Shown in pieces: positions 12,960-24,481 of a DNA stretch of 64,000 nt. The stretch's first letter is position 1. Each line of letters begins with the position of its first letter. A program made the position numbers and the translations under genes. This stretch comes from Malaya genurostris (Eukaryota > Arthropoda > Insecta > Diptera > Culicidae): NCBI RefSeq assembly GCF_030247185.1, contig NC_080571.1:5577001-5641000 (forward strand). The letters are read 5' to 3'. A model generated the notes under the pieces. That model was not told the origin of the DNA, ran no database searches, and saw only the letters and a program-made list of their open reading frames with translations.

Positions 12960-13796
12960 AATAGAATTTTATCCGTGTACGATTTGTTCATATCAAACAT
13001 ATTTTAACGCACAAGTGAATTAGATGTGGCAAAAGAAAGTGAAAAATTTTGATTCTTGTAACAACCGAACTATTGAACTTCTTCCATGTTAAACAATGTG
13101 GAGTGCATTTAATCCGTATGCTCCTATCACTGGTATCTGCCAGGTTGCAAAACTGTATTTCTAACCAGAGCCGTAGTGAACATTTCTGGTGACCGAGGCA
13201 AACTCAAAAATAATCACCCTCACCAATTTTTTAACAAACACCATGAAGACGAACACACATTATTTCGTTTTCCTGTAAGGTTATTTTAGATAACATATTC
13301 AATTTTAGTAAATACTTGTAGATCTTTTGAGTATTACATCAGAAATCCCGTATTGCAATTGTACGCCACAACACCATTTTGAAAACAAAGGAATACGACC
13401 TCCATCGACAAGTACCCACGTCATCTGGACAAACCCTATGCAAGATTCATCCCATCTAGAACTAGAACAGGAGACTGGATCCCTCAGAGTTTCGATTGTC
13501 AGCATACGACCATGTGAAACAAAAACAACAACGTTACAATTCATGAAATTATCCTAGTCTTAAGTACAGTTAAGAAATACTCTCGGCATCTTAGAGCTAA
13601 GGCAGTGTGCTTCAATAAAAATATTCTGTTAAAAAAAAAGTGGACAGTTTTCCATAAGGCTTATCATATAAAGCGAAAGGAAAAACCAATATACCCCTGC
13701 ATTAAATTTGTTTCGAAATGGTTCAAAATTCAAGAGAGTTTCAAAACCTGTTTTACGATCAACCTTAAAATTCCGAAGTAATAATATATAAGAATT

Positions 13797-14787
13797 TTTT
13801 ACGACTGAACCTGAATTCTGGAACTGGATTTTGAACACGAATTCTGAATTTGGATTTAGGGCCTGGATTCTGCAAATGAATTTTAGATCTGAATTCAGGA
13901 GCTGAGCCTGGATCCTGGAAATTAACTCTGGAATTGAATTGTCGGTCTGAACTTTGAAAGCGGAATTCTGGAAATGAATTATAAGCCTGAGCCCTAATTT
14001 TGAACACTCGACTTACTCCTGGATTCTGGACTTGGATTTCGGGCTTGGATTCTGGACCTGAATTTTAAACTGAACTTCGAAACAGAATTTTGGACCCAGA
14101 TTCTGAATCTTGGTTATGGAAATGAGTTTTGGACCTAAATTTCAGATTCCGCACTAGAATTACAGAATTTGATTCTGTATCTGAATTATAAATTTGTATT
14201 CTGGTTCTGGGAATGAATTCTGGACCTTAGTTCTAAGCTTATATTCAGGACCTGTCTTCTGGGCCTATATTCTTAACTAAACATTGGAGTAGAACTTTGA
14301 TCCTGGATCCTGAATTTTAATTCTGGGAAGGGATTTTGGACCAGAATTTTGGATTCTGGGCTTGAATTCTAGATCTTAAAAATAAATCTGGATCTGGTTT
14401 CGTTACCTGGATTCTAGACCAGAATTCTAGAACTGGATTCTGTATCTGAACTCTGGACGTGAATTCTAAATCTGTTCTAGAATTGGATTTTGTTTATAAA
14501 TTTTGGACATGGATTATGAAATAGGAACTGGATTGTAAACTTGGATTCTGGTTCTAAAATCCGGAGTTATGGACTAGACTTATGAACTTTAATTCAGAAC
14601 CTGAATTCTGCATCTGATTTCTGGACTTGGATTTTTAGCCTGGAATCTGGATTATGAACCTGAATTCTGCATCTAGAATCCGAACCTGGGTTCTGAGAAT
14701 GAGATCTGGAACTTAGATTCTAAACCCAAATTCTGGAACTGGAGTCTGAACCTGATTTCCAGAGCGGAAATTTGAACCAGGACCAAA
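13797..14787. repeat. Degenerate short tandem repeat, about 12-bp unit
   Basis: About 990 bp are built from variants of 'attctggacctga' ('ggattctggacctg', 'tgaattctggaact' and so on). Spacing is 11-13 bp, so no single reading frame is kept. The array lies wholly inside the hAT-type element. Short stretches in the same style occur, mostly in the other orientation, near 59280-59650. Confidence 0.85.
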
Positions 14788-14872
14788 AGTTTTAAATTTT
14801 TTTTTATTTACGATTCACACATACTGAAAATTTGATCGAAAAAAGCCTAACATATTTCCGATGTTATAGAGT

Positions 14873-14914
14873 GCCTTTCCAGAACGAACCAATTTTGGCT
14901 CGTTCTGGAAAGGC
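14873..14914. repeat. Near-perfect hairpin
   Basis: The arms gcctttccagaacgaacc and ggctcgttctggaaaggc pair over 18 bp with one mismatch around a 6-nt loop. It sits inside the hAT-type element. Confidence 0.8.
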
Positions 14915-16059
14915 GCACCGCTGCCGAGATATGGAAGTCGTGCGATATTTATAAGGACTAAAACATTGCAAGTTCGACGAAACCCTTCGATTGTTTTGAG
15001 CCCAGTGAACATGTACGAAGTGTGGTTTAATTGTCGAGATCTAGTGTCATATAAGATTTCTGAAATCGAAAATTCTTGTTTTTTTTTAATAAAAATGTCT
15101 TTAAAATATCTTAAACTTCGAGTTCAAGTATTATCTCAAAAAAATTTTTTGAAAGAAAATCGATTCTGGAATTCCGAAATCGATTTTTTTGCCGAATGTC
15201 TTAGAATTACATAAAATGTCGAGATCTGGTGTTACCTTGACGTTTAAGGCAATTATTTAGCATCAAAAATATATTTACGATCTCGGAGATCTAAAAATTC
15301 CCAGTGCTCAGCTTCTCGAATGGAAAAAATCAGCAGAACTCCTACAAAAATCATTGCCTCTCATGAAAGACAAACAACGCATTAAAACCCACAGGAACCT
15401 GATGAGCATAGAATCCTTTTTCACGGCACAAACGAATCGCATAGAATGCAAGTCGATTCAATACTAATTTCGATTGTTAGAAGAGGGTCAGTTTAAATGA
15501 TCGCGTCTATTCTATGCGAGCTGCGAAGAGATTTACTGCATACGAAATTGTCGTCTTATTTGGGGGAAGCTATGAGTACGACTTGGTAAAGATGAAAAAT
15601 TATACATTGTTTATTAATGTTTCAACAACCAATTATCTCAAATATTTAGTTTTATCTCTACGAATCGAAGTGACCTGACCACTGTTTGCACTTTTTTTCG
15701 TATTATGAATTCGCTTTCATATATAGAATTTAAAGAGTAGTCCTACGTCAAAACTAGGGGAACGAGCCATTTGAGCAAATTAGTTCTAATTCCTGAATGG
15801 CGGTTCTGTATTCTAAATGACTGTTAAATTGCAATTACATGTTTATCAATGATAATGATTTTTGTAGCAGTACAGTACTAATCTGAGACTCAATCTAGTT
15901 TAAATAGTTTTCCCGAAAAAAACCTCATGAAATTAATTTTTTATGAAATAATTGTACGTTTTTTCCATTACATCATGTTTTGGCGCCCCCCCCCCCGGCT
16001 GTTACCGCCCGAGGCGGTCGCCTCACTCGCCTCACCCTCACTACGGTACTGTTTCTAAC

Positions 16060-16801
16060 CGAATGAAAAGACTCTATCTAAATAAGTGTCAATACACTTT
16101 TGCACATGATAAAGTGAGACTGACGAGAGCAGAACATTGATCCGGTCGAAGAACGGCTTGAATTAAATTGATACTAATAGTATTTCAATGAAAAAAGACC
16201 ATAAATAGTTTTTTAGGATCGATTTCTTATTCTTAAAAGTATCGCATTGTGGAATTTATTCCATGTTAAACAAATTTAAGTGCATTATCCTTCCTTCCTT
16301 CTCGTATCTGAAGGAAAACTAGCGCTGCGCTATTTCATTTTTTCCGATGAATTTTTCTTTTGGGAATTTTCGAGCATCGAACATACCTGGAAAAAAGGGT
16401 TTTTTAGATTTCTACTAACTAAAAGATAATTTCAGTTGGCTCTGTTGCCGTTTTAGTATAGTGGCATTGAGCTAAATTCATCAAAAAAATTGTTTTGTGC
16501 TATATTGAAACCGGTAAAATATGTTCTTGAATCCATTCCCTTCGTCAAATTCATCAATTGATGGTGCCTGTTGTGTTTCAGTTCACTTTCCCCCGGTGCA
16601 GATAGTCTGCCAAATGAGAAATTTGGATTTTTTTTTCCGTTTTGAAACGAGCGTTCTCTTAGAATTTAGCTTTTCCGGATTCAAACGGTAGGACCGTGGC
16701 TTTTGCTGGAGGCTTTGGCATCTGTTTCGTCATCTATGACATAGTAACTTTATCTGGTCAACATATCCGTATAAAGCTTGCTGACGATAATCTTGGCCAG
16801 T
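16060..16801. other. No gene seen
   Basis: AT-rich sequence with a 'ccttccttcctt' run near 16288. No supported gene or element boundary. Confidence 0.35.
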
Positions 16802-17125
16802 GTTAAGGTGATTAGATTTTTTATCGTGACATCACAAATGAACAAGCATTCATCCATGACAGTTCAGCGGTACTGTTTACGAACAAGCTTAAACAAAAAT
16901 CGAAGAACACATTTCAAACAATCATCTTTACACCTTGCAACTAGTCACTTTTATTTAATAAATCTCAAAAACAAACCGTATTCAATTGTGAACAAATGTT
17001 TTGAAGATCTATTTAGACGGTAAATGCTCTCATCCGATTTGTGAATAAACAGTACTGCTGAACTGTCAAAATGTGTTCATCCGATTGAGGTTAGCAATGA
17101 CGGTAAAAAATCTAATTGCCGAAAA
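16802..17125. mobile_element. Foldback MITE-like inverted repeat
   Basis: The arms at about 16805-16880 and 17045-17122 are complementary over roughly 75 bp with gaps. For example 'gattagattttttatcgtgac' faces 'gacggtaaaaaatctaattgc', and 'tgacagttcagcggtactg' faces 'cagtactgctgaactgtca'. It encodes no protein. Its right edge abuts the repeat that follows, so the exact boundary is uncertain. Confidence 0.65.
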
Positions 17126-17760
17126 TTTGACAGAAGTTGCTCGATATTTATTAATATTGTATACAACATTTTCAATCCGGTAGAAGATGCTACGAAAACT
17201 CGAGTCTCTCAATGCATGAACCGCGAGAGAATTTTTCTACATTTCTATTTCACGGCCCCTAAAAAATTACAGTCTGATAATGATTGGTGCTGTGTAAAAT
17301 TTACCAAGAGAGAATCGCAAGTTGACAATTATCGCATAAAATCGAATCGATGATTCGACTTCATGATTCTCATACTAGGTTGCCATATTTCAAAAGCCTT
17401 GTGTGGAGCATTCACATACATTTTCGTAGACACAACTTATACAAAGGTTATATGCACATAGTTAGAATAAGCGACAATAGTAAAAAGATTCTATCGCAAT
17501 TATCCTCTGCCCATGCAGAATCGGATCGCGAAACGATAATAAGCGACCGTTTGTACTCAGAGAGAATCCCCACGGCAGCGAGCTAACCTTTGATTCTCAG
17601 ACAGGTCATCGAGAGAAATTCGTTCTCGCACTGGTGTATATTCTATGTTAAATAAACCATGCCGGTTTTTTGTTACTGCGATGATATCCGTCTCTCTTTG
17701 ATGGTACTGATTGAATCGTGTGAAGAGTTACTAGTGAGCGTTCTTTGATACGATAAAAGC
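17115..17760 (+). repeat. Interspersed repeat, copy A (inverted copy near 61 kb)
   Basis: Most of this block is found again, reverse-complemented, at about 60828-61425. Shared stretches include 'ccggtagaagatgctac', 'ctcaatgcatgaaccg', 'tatacaaaggttatatgcac', 'atcgcgaaacgataataagcg' and 'tctctctttgatgg'. Similarity is patchy with small indels. Open frames inside are short and not shared cleanly between copies, so I treat it as a transposon of unknown class, not a gene. Confidence 0.75.
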
Positions 17761-18002
17761 CATCCTTGATCTTGGCAACAGTTTTCTGTCGTGATATACG
17801 ACAATCAGTTAGTTTTTCGACTTGTATGTACGCAATTTAGTTCTTGCGTTACTGGTCTGCCTTTACGAAACGCGTACCTTTTTGAAAACATCACGTTTTG
17901 AAATGTTAGAATTTTTTATAGGAACAGCGAGAAACTTTTATCATAAATCTACACTTGACTCACTTCTGTTTTGGCCGCAATGAGCCGCCAGGATATAAAA
18001 TA
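17761..18002. other. No feature seen
   Basis: Unique AT-rich sequence leading up to the TA target site of the DD37D element. Confidence 0.35.
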
Positions 18003-18948
18003 CAGGGTCCGGCACTCGAAGTGTAACCAATTAAAAAGGCCATAAATTCAGTTTGGAAAATTACTTTTACTTAATTCAAAGTACAAAATGTGTAAAAATA
18101 ATACAAAATTCAGAATCAATTCACTTTCGCTCGATATGACCACCTTTTGCCTTGACTTGATGACTTCAGAGAGCGAAGGAGTTGCTTCGTTTGGCCGAAA
18201 GCGGTCAATTTCCGAACATTGTATTTTCTGACGAGAAAATTTTTCCAATTGAGCAATTCATAAACTCTCAAAACGATAGGGTTTACTTGACCCACCGTTC
18301 ATACGAGAATTTGAGTCATCGATTGGCCACCAGGAGGCAGCACCCGCAACAGATAATGGTTTGGGCCGCTGTAACCGCAGATGGGCGCTCTCCAATCGTT
18401 TTCATCGAGCCTGGCGTCAAGGTAAATGCGACATATTATCGGGAAAGTATTCTGGAGGTTGCTTTGAAGCCGTGGGCAGACAAACATTTCGGTGGCAGAC
18501 CATGGACATTTCAGCAGGACTCGGCACCGTCTCACAAAGCTCGAGTGAACCAAGAATGGCTGAAAAACAACGTTCCGAACTTCATCACGTCCACACAATG
18601 GCTCTCGAATTCACCAGATGCGAATCCAATGGATTATTCTCTTTGGGCCATTTTGGAGAGCAAAGTCCTAAAAGAACTAAAAGATACACCAGTCTCGAGG
18701 CGCTGAAAAAAGTTATTGTCCGCGAGTGAGCCAAAATACCTGCAAGTCACATTCGGCCAAACGAAGCAACTCCTTCGCTCTCTCAAGTCATCAAGTCAAG
18801 GCAAAAGGTGGTCATATCGAGCAAAAGTGAATTGATTCTGAATTTTGTATTATTTTTACACATTTTGTACTTTGAATTAAGTAAAAGTAATTTTCCAAAC
18901 TGAATTTATGGCCTTTTTAATTGGTTACACTTCGAGTGCCGGACCCTG
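18003..18948 (+). mobile_element. DD37D Tc1/mariner element with 197-bp terminal inverted repeats
   Basis: A 946-bp element between TA dinucleotides (18001-18002 and 18949-18950). Its ends (CAGGGTCCGGCACTCGAAG and the reverse complement) are part of inverted repeats of equal length, 18003-18199 and 18752-18948, nearly identical over 197 bp. Such repeats are far longer than the usual few tens of bases. The 3' repeat carries the transposase C-terminal coding end (KAKGGHIEQK then stop) and the 3' flank. The 5' repeat is therefore an inverted copy of the 3' end that has replaced the real 5' end and the DNA-binding half of the gene. Confidence 0.9.
18182..18820 (+). pseudogene. DD37D transposase, catalytic half only
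   Basis: The frame from 18182 contains all three acidic catalytic sites: FSDEKIF, FQQDSAPSH and SPDANPMDYSLW. There are 37 residues between the second and third aspartates, which is the DD37D (maT-like) spacing. The helix-turn-helix N-terminal half is absent. The gene is broken further: the frame shifts near 18690 into SLEALKKVIVRE, where a TGA (18727-18729) replaces the expected tryptophan codon. A second shift near 18785 is needed to reach VKAKGGHIEQK and the original stop. The element could still be moved by a transposase acting in trans, because its ends are intact. Confidence 0.88.
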
Positions 18949-18950
18949 TA

Positions 18951-21223
18951 TACACTTCAAACAGTAATTTTGCTAAACTCTTGGTCGATTTGTACAGTAG
19001 ACATTTGTTGACCTCTTCAGGAATTGTTTTGTGGAATTTAGAGTCCCCATGAAAAATCTCATACGAATTTTAAACCACGGGTGCGAAAACTTCGTTTTGC
19101 CAATCGAGCTTAAATTATTCATAGTTCCCAAGTGGAACACGAAAAGTAGTCTGGAGCTGGAATTTGAATTTTATCACACCTCAACTCACAGTGGTATGAG
19201 TAAGAATAAAATCGAGCATCGCAAGTGGAAACGAACGTAGAACGAGCTACGTTTTTAAAAAAATAACAAGAATGATTACTTCCTGAGTTCACTGCGTTTT
19301 TCATCATTATTATTGCCATATAAATCGAATGAGTATCTGTATCAACAAAAAAAAGGTAAAACACCTCGTGCGTTCGCTAAAACGAAAACGCCATTTCGAA
19401 GTGGTTGAATTTGACCCTTGAGGGCTTCGAGGCCAAGCTGACCTTGTCAAATCCAGTTACGATACTATCCTTCAGGAGTGTCACCCATCAAACAGCAGAT
19501 AATACATTACACTGGAAATGGGGTTAAACTGTGCGTGATACTGTATCGAATTACAAAGCCTTAGAAACCCGTGCAGAAGGCTTCATATCAAGCACTTGTC
19601 AGAAGAACGCTTCCGAATCGCCAATGTCTGGGCGGGCTGATATGTTCGGGTTTTCTATTCAATAAAAGGGGACCACTGGGGGTCGTAATTTGCTCGGACA
19701 AACGACCGTTGTCAATGCAATATTTATACTTCGTCCAATAGACGTGTGCACTTTGCACATACATACACAAAAACAACAACATAGAAATGGTCTTACCATC
19801 GTCGGTCGAATTAAATGTCTTGCTTTGCTACATCATTATCATTCTGCCGCAATAGCTGGTTCGAAGACAGTCCATTAGACATTGACTTGGGTAGCTTTGT
19901 CTTGCAAAGGCAGCGGTTCCTAACCCGAGTTTCTCGATATGTTACTCCGGTATAATGTTTCAGATAAACATTAAAATCTCATATGGTTTACAATTTTCAT
20001 GAAAATGAAGTTCATCCTTTTATCCAGTACAATTAAACATTCCATCTATTTCATATCGTTGGTCTGATTATTGATCGAGAATCGAGATGTTGACAATCAC
20101 TGTGCTATAGCACCGGGTCATCCATAAATTTCCATTTACCAAAAGGGGCGGTGGTTCGATCAAGAAACCACACCATTCTTTATGGTTTATTTGACCAGAA
20201 AATAATCAAACCAGTCCTTTTGCACTATCACTGGAAGGTGTTATTTCGCCAAGTAAACTGCATTCCCTAAGCTTGTCAACGAAATAACAGCGTTCCAGTG
20301 CCTTTTATGTTTTGGTGTAATTCTCCTGGTAGCAGTTCTGGCAAAAAATTGATTTCGTTGGAATGATTGGATTTTTCGCTATTGAATGGAAGTTTGGCAC
20401 ATTGGAGAACAACAATCACAGTCAACCAGTGGAAAATTCGGAGAGTAGTAATATGAAATGTTTCAATACGTTTGTCTTTTGCAGAAATAAGTACACTTCT
20501 ACGAGATTCTTTTGTTATTCGGTAAACATGTAAATATGACAATTGCCATGCATGCATAACTGCTCCAACTAATTACATTTGCTGGAAACAAAGCGTGTTA
20601 TTCTTAAACGTTATTTAGAGTGGACTTATTTATTCTATAACAGAAATAACACGATGGGATGCTACTCTCTATCGTATAGCAATCAAAGACCTAGTGATTG
20701 ATATATTGAGATAGCTAAGAAATAATACTAAATCTTTAATTTTGAAATTAAAACAGTTTCATAGCATAAATTTCAATATTTTTCTGTCTTATTCGTAAAT
20801 GACCGACACCAGAACAAACGAAGAGAGACGAAAAATGTTCGCTTCTCATTGAAAAAATGAGAGAGTATAATTGCCAAAGTCACTCTTTGCTCTATGACAA
20901 GACGAAGCCAAACTAACGTCTGCAGGGAGCATCAGCAGAATTTCAATTCTCATTCTTTCATCGACGTATTGAAAATCTGTGACGCTTGGCTATAAAGAAA
21001 GACTAAAAAATGACAAATCGAAGTAATTACGTCCCAGAAACTCTTTGGAAACCAAAACTACTACAAATTCGAACACCAACAGTTAATAGTCATTGTGAAA
21101 CCTTTTTCTGTCATTTTTCATTCTCAAAGTTTCGGTTGACTACCGACACTGCATACTTTGGGATTTTCACTGCAAACAACAAATGTCTGAAATGGCAAAT
21201 GAAAGAAAGAACACAATTTTGAA
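18951..21223. other. No gene seen
   Basis: AT-rich unique-looking sequence. Short frames on both strands show no family similarity. Nothing else supportable. Confidence 0.35.
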
Positions 21224-21355
21224 ACTACTGTTCCGCTTATGTCATTGACTGGACATGAATTTCGTTCCCATAGTTTGCAAGCGAAGCTGAGAGAGACAGT
21301 AATTTCTCGTCATTTTCGTCTATTTTGAGTCAATGAAAATGACTTTTATTAGCTC
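21224..21355. repeat. Interspersed repeat, copy 2
   Basis: Matches 4376-4460 in the same orientation: 'actgttccgcttatgtcattg' at the left and 'taatttctcgtcattttcg' with 'tattttgagtcaatgaaa' at the right. Confidence 0.6.
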
Positions 21356-21589
21356 TGATTCAATCATTTTGCTCATGAAATTTAGTGAGAAGGCATGGTT
21401 CATGATTTTATGATTGAAAAATGTAGTACCGGGAATAAAAACCCGTGCAAGGTCAAAAGTTTCGAAATAGAACTCACATCGATTTCTTAGAGATGGCTTA
21501 GCCGCAATTAACGAACTTATATTCAAATAAAATGTTTTACCTTTTTTTATAAATATAAAAAATAGGTATAGAATTCGCTCAAACTTTAG

Positions 21590-21639
21590 AAAAATTATAT
21601 CCCATTCGATTCAGCTCGACGAACTGAGCAAATCTCCGT

Positions 21640-21686
<47 letters not shown>

Positions 21687-23540
21687 TATATGTGTGTTGT
21701 CAACGTCTGTCGAGATCTCAGAGATGGCTGGACCGATTCAAATTTGATCAAACTAGGCGCAAATGAAAGGTCTTTTCGTCACCCTGAACCCTTTTGAATG
21801 GTGTGAGATCGGATGTTTACTTTTCGAGTTATACAAAGTTTTATGTCAAAATTTTCAGTCACCCATTTTCTGTCACAATTGACCTTGAAAACGGAATATG
21901 TTTCCAAACTTAGATTCCGCAAGGTAATAGCTATCCAACAAGCCATAGATTGTTAGAATCCATCCATTTTTAACGGAGATATCGATATTTTTGTGTGACT
22001 TTTCGCCTTATACCAGTAGTAGGAATTTTGAGGGCTGTATGATAAAGCAATGCTTACAAACAAGATTTTAATACTGTTACATACAATTGTTTCTAAGTAC
22101 CACTCATAGACAGTGTACAACATCCTTTTTTATGGCATTTTGCCTTGGACCGATTTTAGCACGGTTCATTTTTGGCAACATAATCGTTCGAATATGTCAT
22201 ATGTAAACCAGATGATGGCAACATTTTCGAGTTGAAAGCAAAACAATGGCAACTACTTACAGCAATAAATGCTGGAAGAACATAACACCCATATACCATT
22301 CGAATCAGTTCGTCGAGATCAGCAAATGCGTGTGTGACAAATAATTTCACTCAATTTTCTTGGAGATGGCTAAAACGTTTTCTAAAAATTCACATTCATA
22401 TGAAAAGTCGTATGCTCCCAAACAAAATTCCTGAATTTCAATTTGATCTGACTTCTGGTTCCGGAACCACAGGATGATATGTGAAACAAAATAAAATTGT
22501 ATAACTCATTTTTCTCGTTGATGGCTCAATCGATCTAAGATGAAATCTAAAAATCATCTAAGATTCAAATGAAAAGTTTTAAGATTCTATAAAACATCTT
22601 GCTTTTTAGTCAGGTCTAACTTCCGGTTTAATGGATACAGGGTGATTAGTAAGAAAATGTCCATTTCACAAAAATCATCAGGTTTATCGGGTTGGCAGAT
22701 TTGGATAGTCGATTACCAAATAAATGTATTTCAGTTTAAGCGGTATTCAGTTTTCGATTCGGAAGGTACTCAAAAATTTAATTCGCACTACGATTTCTCA
22801 AAAATGTCTACACTAATTTTCAAACATTTTGAATCAAATGTACACTAAACTGCTCCTCAGGTTAATTTATTTGACTTCGACTACACCGATTTTCGGATTC
22901 CGGTTCCAGTATTTTATCCGTTTCTCAAAGCTCAATCGTTTTCTCAAAAAACGTCAAATCGAATAAAAAAATTGAAATTAAAGGATTTAATTTTATCCGA
23001 TTCTGGAAATACAGGGTGATGAGTTTTTAAAAATTCAAACCGATATAGAAGATGACAATCCCAAGAACCTTCAAAGTTAGACTCAAAACTATTGCAATTT
23101 ATTCGTCATATTAGTTTATGGCCAAACGAATCGTTTTGGGTTATGCTGGTTCCTGAACACCGGCGCTGGAAGTACCGTAAATAATGACGAAAAACTCTAA
23201 AGTGAAACTTACTTCGACATCTCATGGAATGTTCATTCGATTGTTACACGTTTAGATTCAAATTCGATTCGATTTACATTTTCGACATTACAGAGTAATG
23301 AGTGATTGAAATCTCAAACTGCCGCTTCAAACGACGGTCATTGAAATAATGTCATGAGTACTAAAACACCGAAGAATATTCATGCAAAAAATACAAAATG
23401 CGGATTGATAAAAAAGGTATCATCTCACTGCTAGGTGGATTATGCACGTTTTTAAATCTCACTTGACCTTATTTAATTTTAACGAGATCAAACTTCCGGT
23501 TCTGTATATACAGTGAGATGAGAGCTGAAGCAACACGGAG
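21590..23540. repeat. Mosquito repeat block with (GT)n
   Basis: Starts with 'cccattcgattcagctcgacgaactgagc' and a (GT) microsatellite at 21638-21685, then several degraded units containing 'gagatggctggaccgatt', 'caaatgaaaggtctt' and 'acttccggtt...ggaaccac'. The opening phrase recurs at 22290-22320 and 34183-34220, so this block and the 34.2 kb block are copies of one repeat type. It is non-coding. Confidence 0.65.
21638..21685. repeat. (GT)n microsatellite
   Basis: About 24 nearly pure GT dinucleotides with one 'gtat' interruption near the left end. Confidence 0.95.
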
Positions 23541-24087
23541 CTTACATTGATTGTCTATGTGCTGACTAGAACAAATCAAGATATTCTATGTAACTATTAC
23601 TATGTATTATTTTATTTCTAATAAAATTTTTTATTCAGGCCTTTTCGCTTACAAGCTTTACGTTGCCGAACGAGCCGTTTTTTTGTTACTAGATCTCGTT
23701 TTCACCCTTGTTTTTTGGAGAGAGGAGCTTCCATTTCCTTCCAGCAAGGACATTTTGTTCGCGGCTCGTCTTATCATTCATTCAAATGTACTGTTGTGGG
23801 TGGTTTCCATTTTCTATTCGTTTTCATTGTTGTTCGCATTTTCGGGATCATTGCTTGTTCCACAGTTTGCGCCTTGTTGCGCATATAAATATTTTTGAAA
23901 CAAGAGTACTGGGTTCACTAATTTCCGTTGCTGAAAGGGTATCCTTGTTTTTGGTTGAAGTTGTCTTTTTCGCAGTTTCAGAGCAAGGTTTACCGTAGTG
24001 AGCAGGCTTTTCACAAAACTGACGTGTAATCAGTTGATTCTCGCAAGTTAGCAGCGTTTTTCAAGGATGTCTTCTGCCCTGTCCAAA
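23541..24087. other. No gene seen
   Basis: Overlapping short open frames with hydrophobic content on the plus strand; no start, splice or family signal. Not called. Confidence 0.35.
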
Positions 24088-24481
24088 AATCACGTAAGAT
24101 ATATATAGAGAAGAATGTACCCAGAAGCGCCTGTTGGCCTTCCTCCGGTCAATGGAAGGTGACACTCTACTACGGTCGGATGTGGCATCGTGCCGTTACG
24201 CCAAACCGGTGATGGAATGGTATGAATCCAACGCTGGTGTTTTTCTACCGAAGTAAGCAAATCCATCAGAACTTCGCCCAATAGAAAAATTCTGGGTTAT
24301 TATGAAGGGAAAGCTTCGGAAAACTGAGGCTTCCAAAAATGACAAGGATTTGAAGAAAGAATTCATGAACGTCTGTAAGAAAGATGGCGCAAGTGTTGCA
24401 CAGAATATGTTAAATCCAAGAGGTGGACATTTACCCTATGAGTGGAGGATAAATAAACCAACTTTGCAAAAATATAACTAA
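24088..24481 (+). pseudogene. Tc1/mariner (DDxE) transposase C-terminal remnant
   Basis: The frame 24122-24481 reads QKRLLAFLRSMEGDTL, then SDVASCRYAKPVMEWYESN, then NPSELRPIEKFWVIMKGKL, and runs to a natural-looking stop after the LQKYN end. The D in SDVASCRY and the E in RPIE are the second and third catalytic residues, 34 residues apart. One in-frame TAA interrupts it (after VFLPK). The N-terminal two thirds and both element ends are missing. Confidence 0.75.

Larger units (their letters stand above)
12593..12980. mobile_element. Foldback MITE interrupted by a hammerhead element
   Basis: The element starts with 'gtacacggata' and ends with its reverse complement 'tatccgtgtac'. When the inserted hammerhead element and one copy of its target duplication are ignored, the inverted arms extend at least 60 bp with few mismatches ('attgccggtaccacgatta' against 'ttaatcatgcggtacgggcaat'), and imperfect pairing continues inward. 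There is no transposase. The internal part is AT-rich. Confidence 0.8.
13166..16051. mobile_element. 2.9-kb non-autonomous hAT-type element
   Basis: The same 8 bases, TTTCTAAC, flank the element at 13158-13165 and 16052-16059. Its termini are inverted: it starts CAGAGCCGTAGTGA and its end reads CAGTACCGTAGTGA on the other strand. An 8-bp target duplication plus CAG termini is the hAT signature. No transposase-like reading frame (no DDE/BED motif) is found inside. The interior holds a 1-kb degenerate short repeat, a strong hairpin at 14873-14914, a stretch at 14990-15240 related to the palindrome at 34.9 kb, and a C run near 15986. It must have depended on a transposase supplied elsewhere. Confidence 0.85.

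Noticed and set aside
23602..23998. Two overlapping plus-strand frames of 96-98 aa with membrane-like content
   Set aside because: They overlap in different frames, T-rich DNA gives such Phe/Leu-rich frames by chance, and there is no similarity to a known protein.
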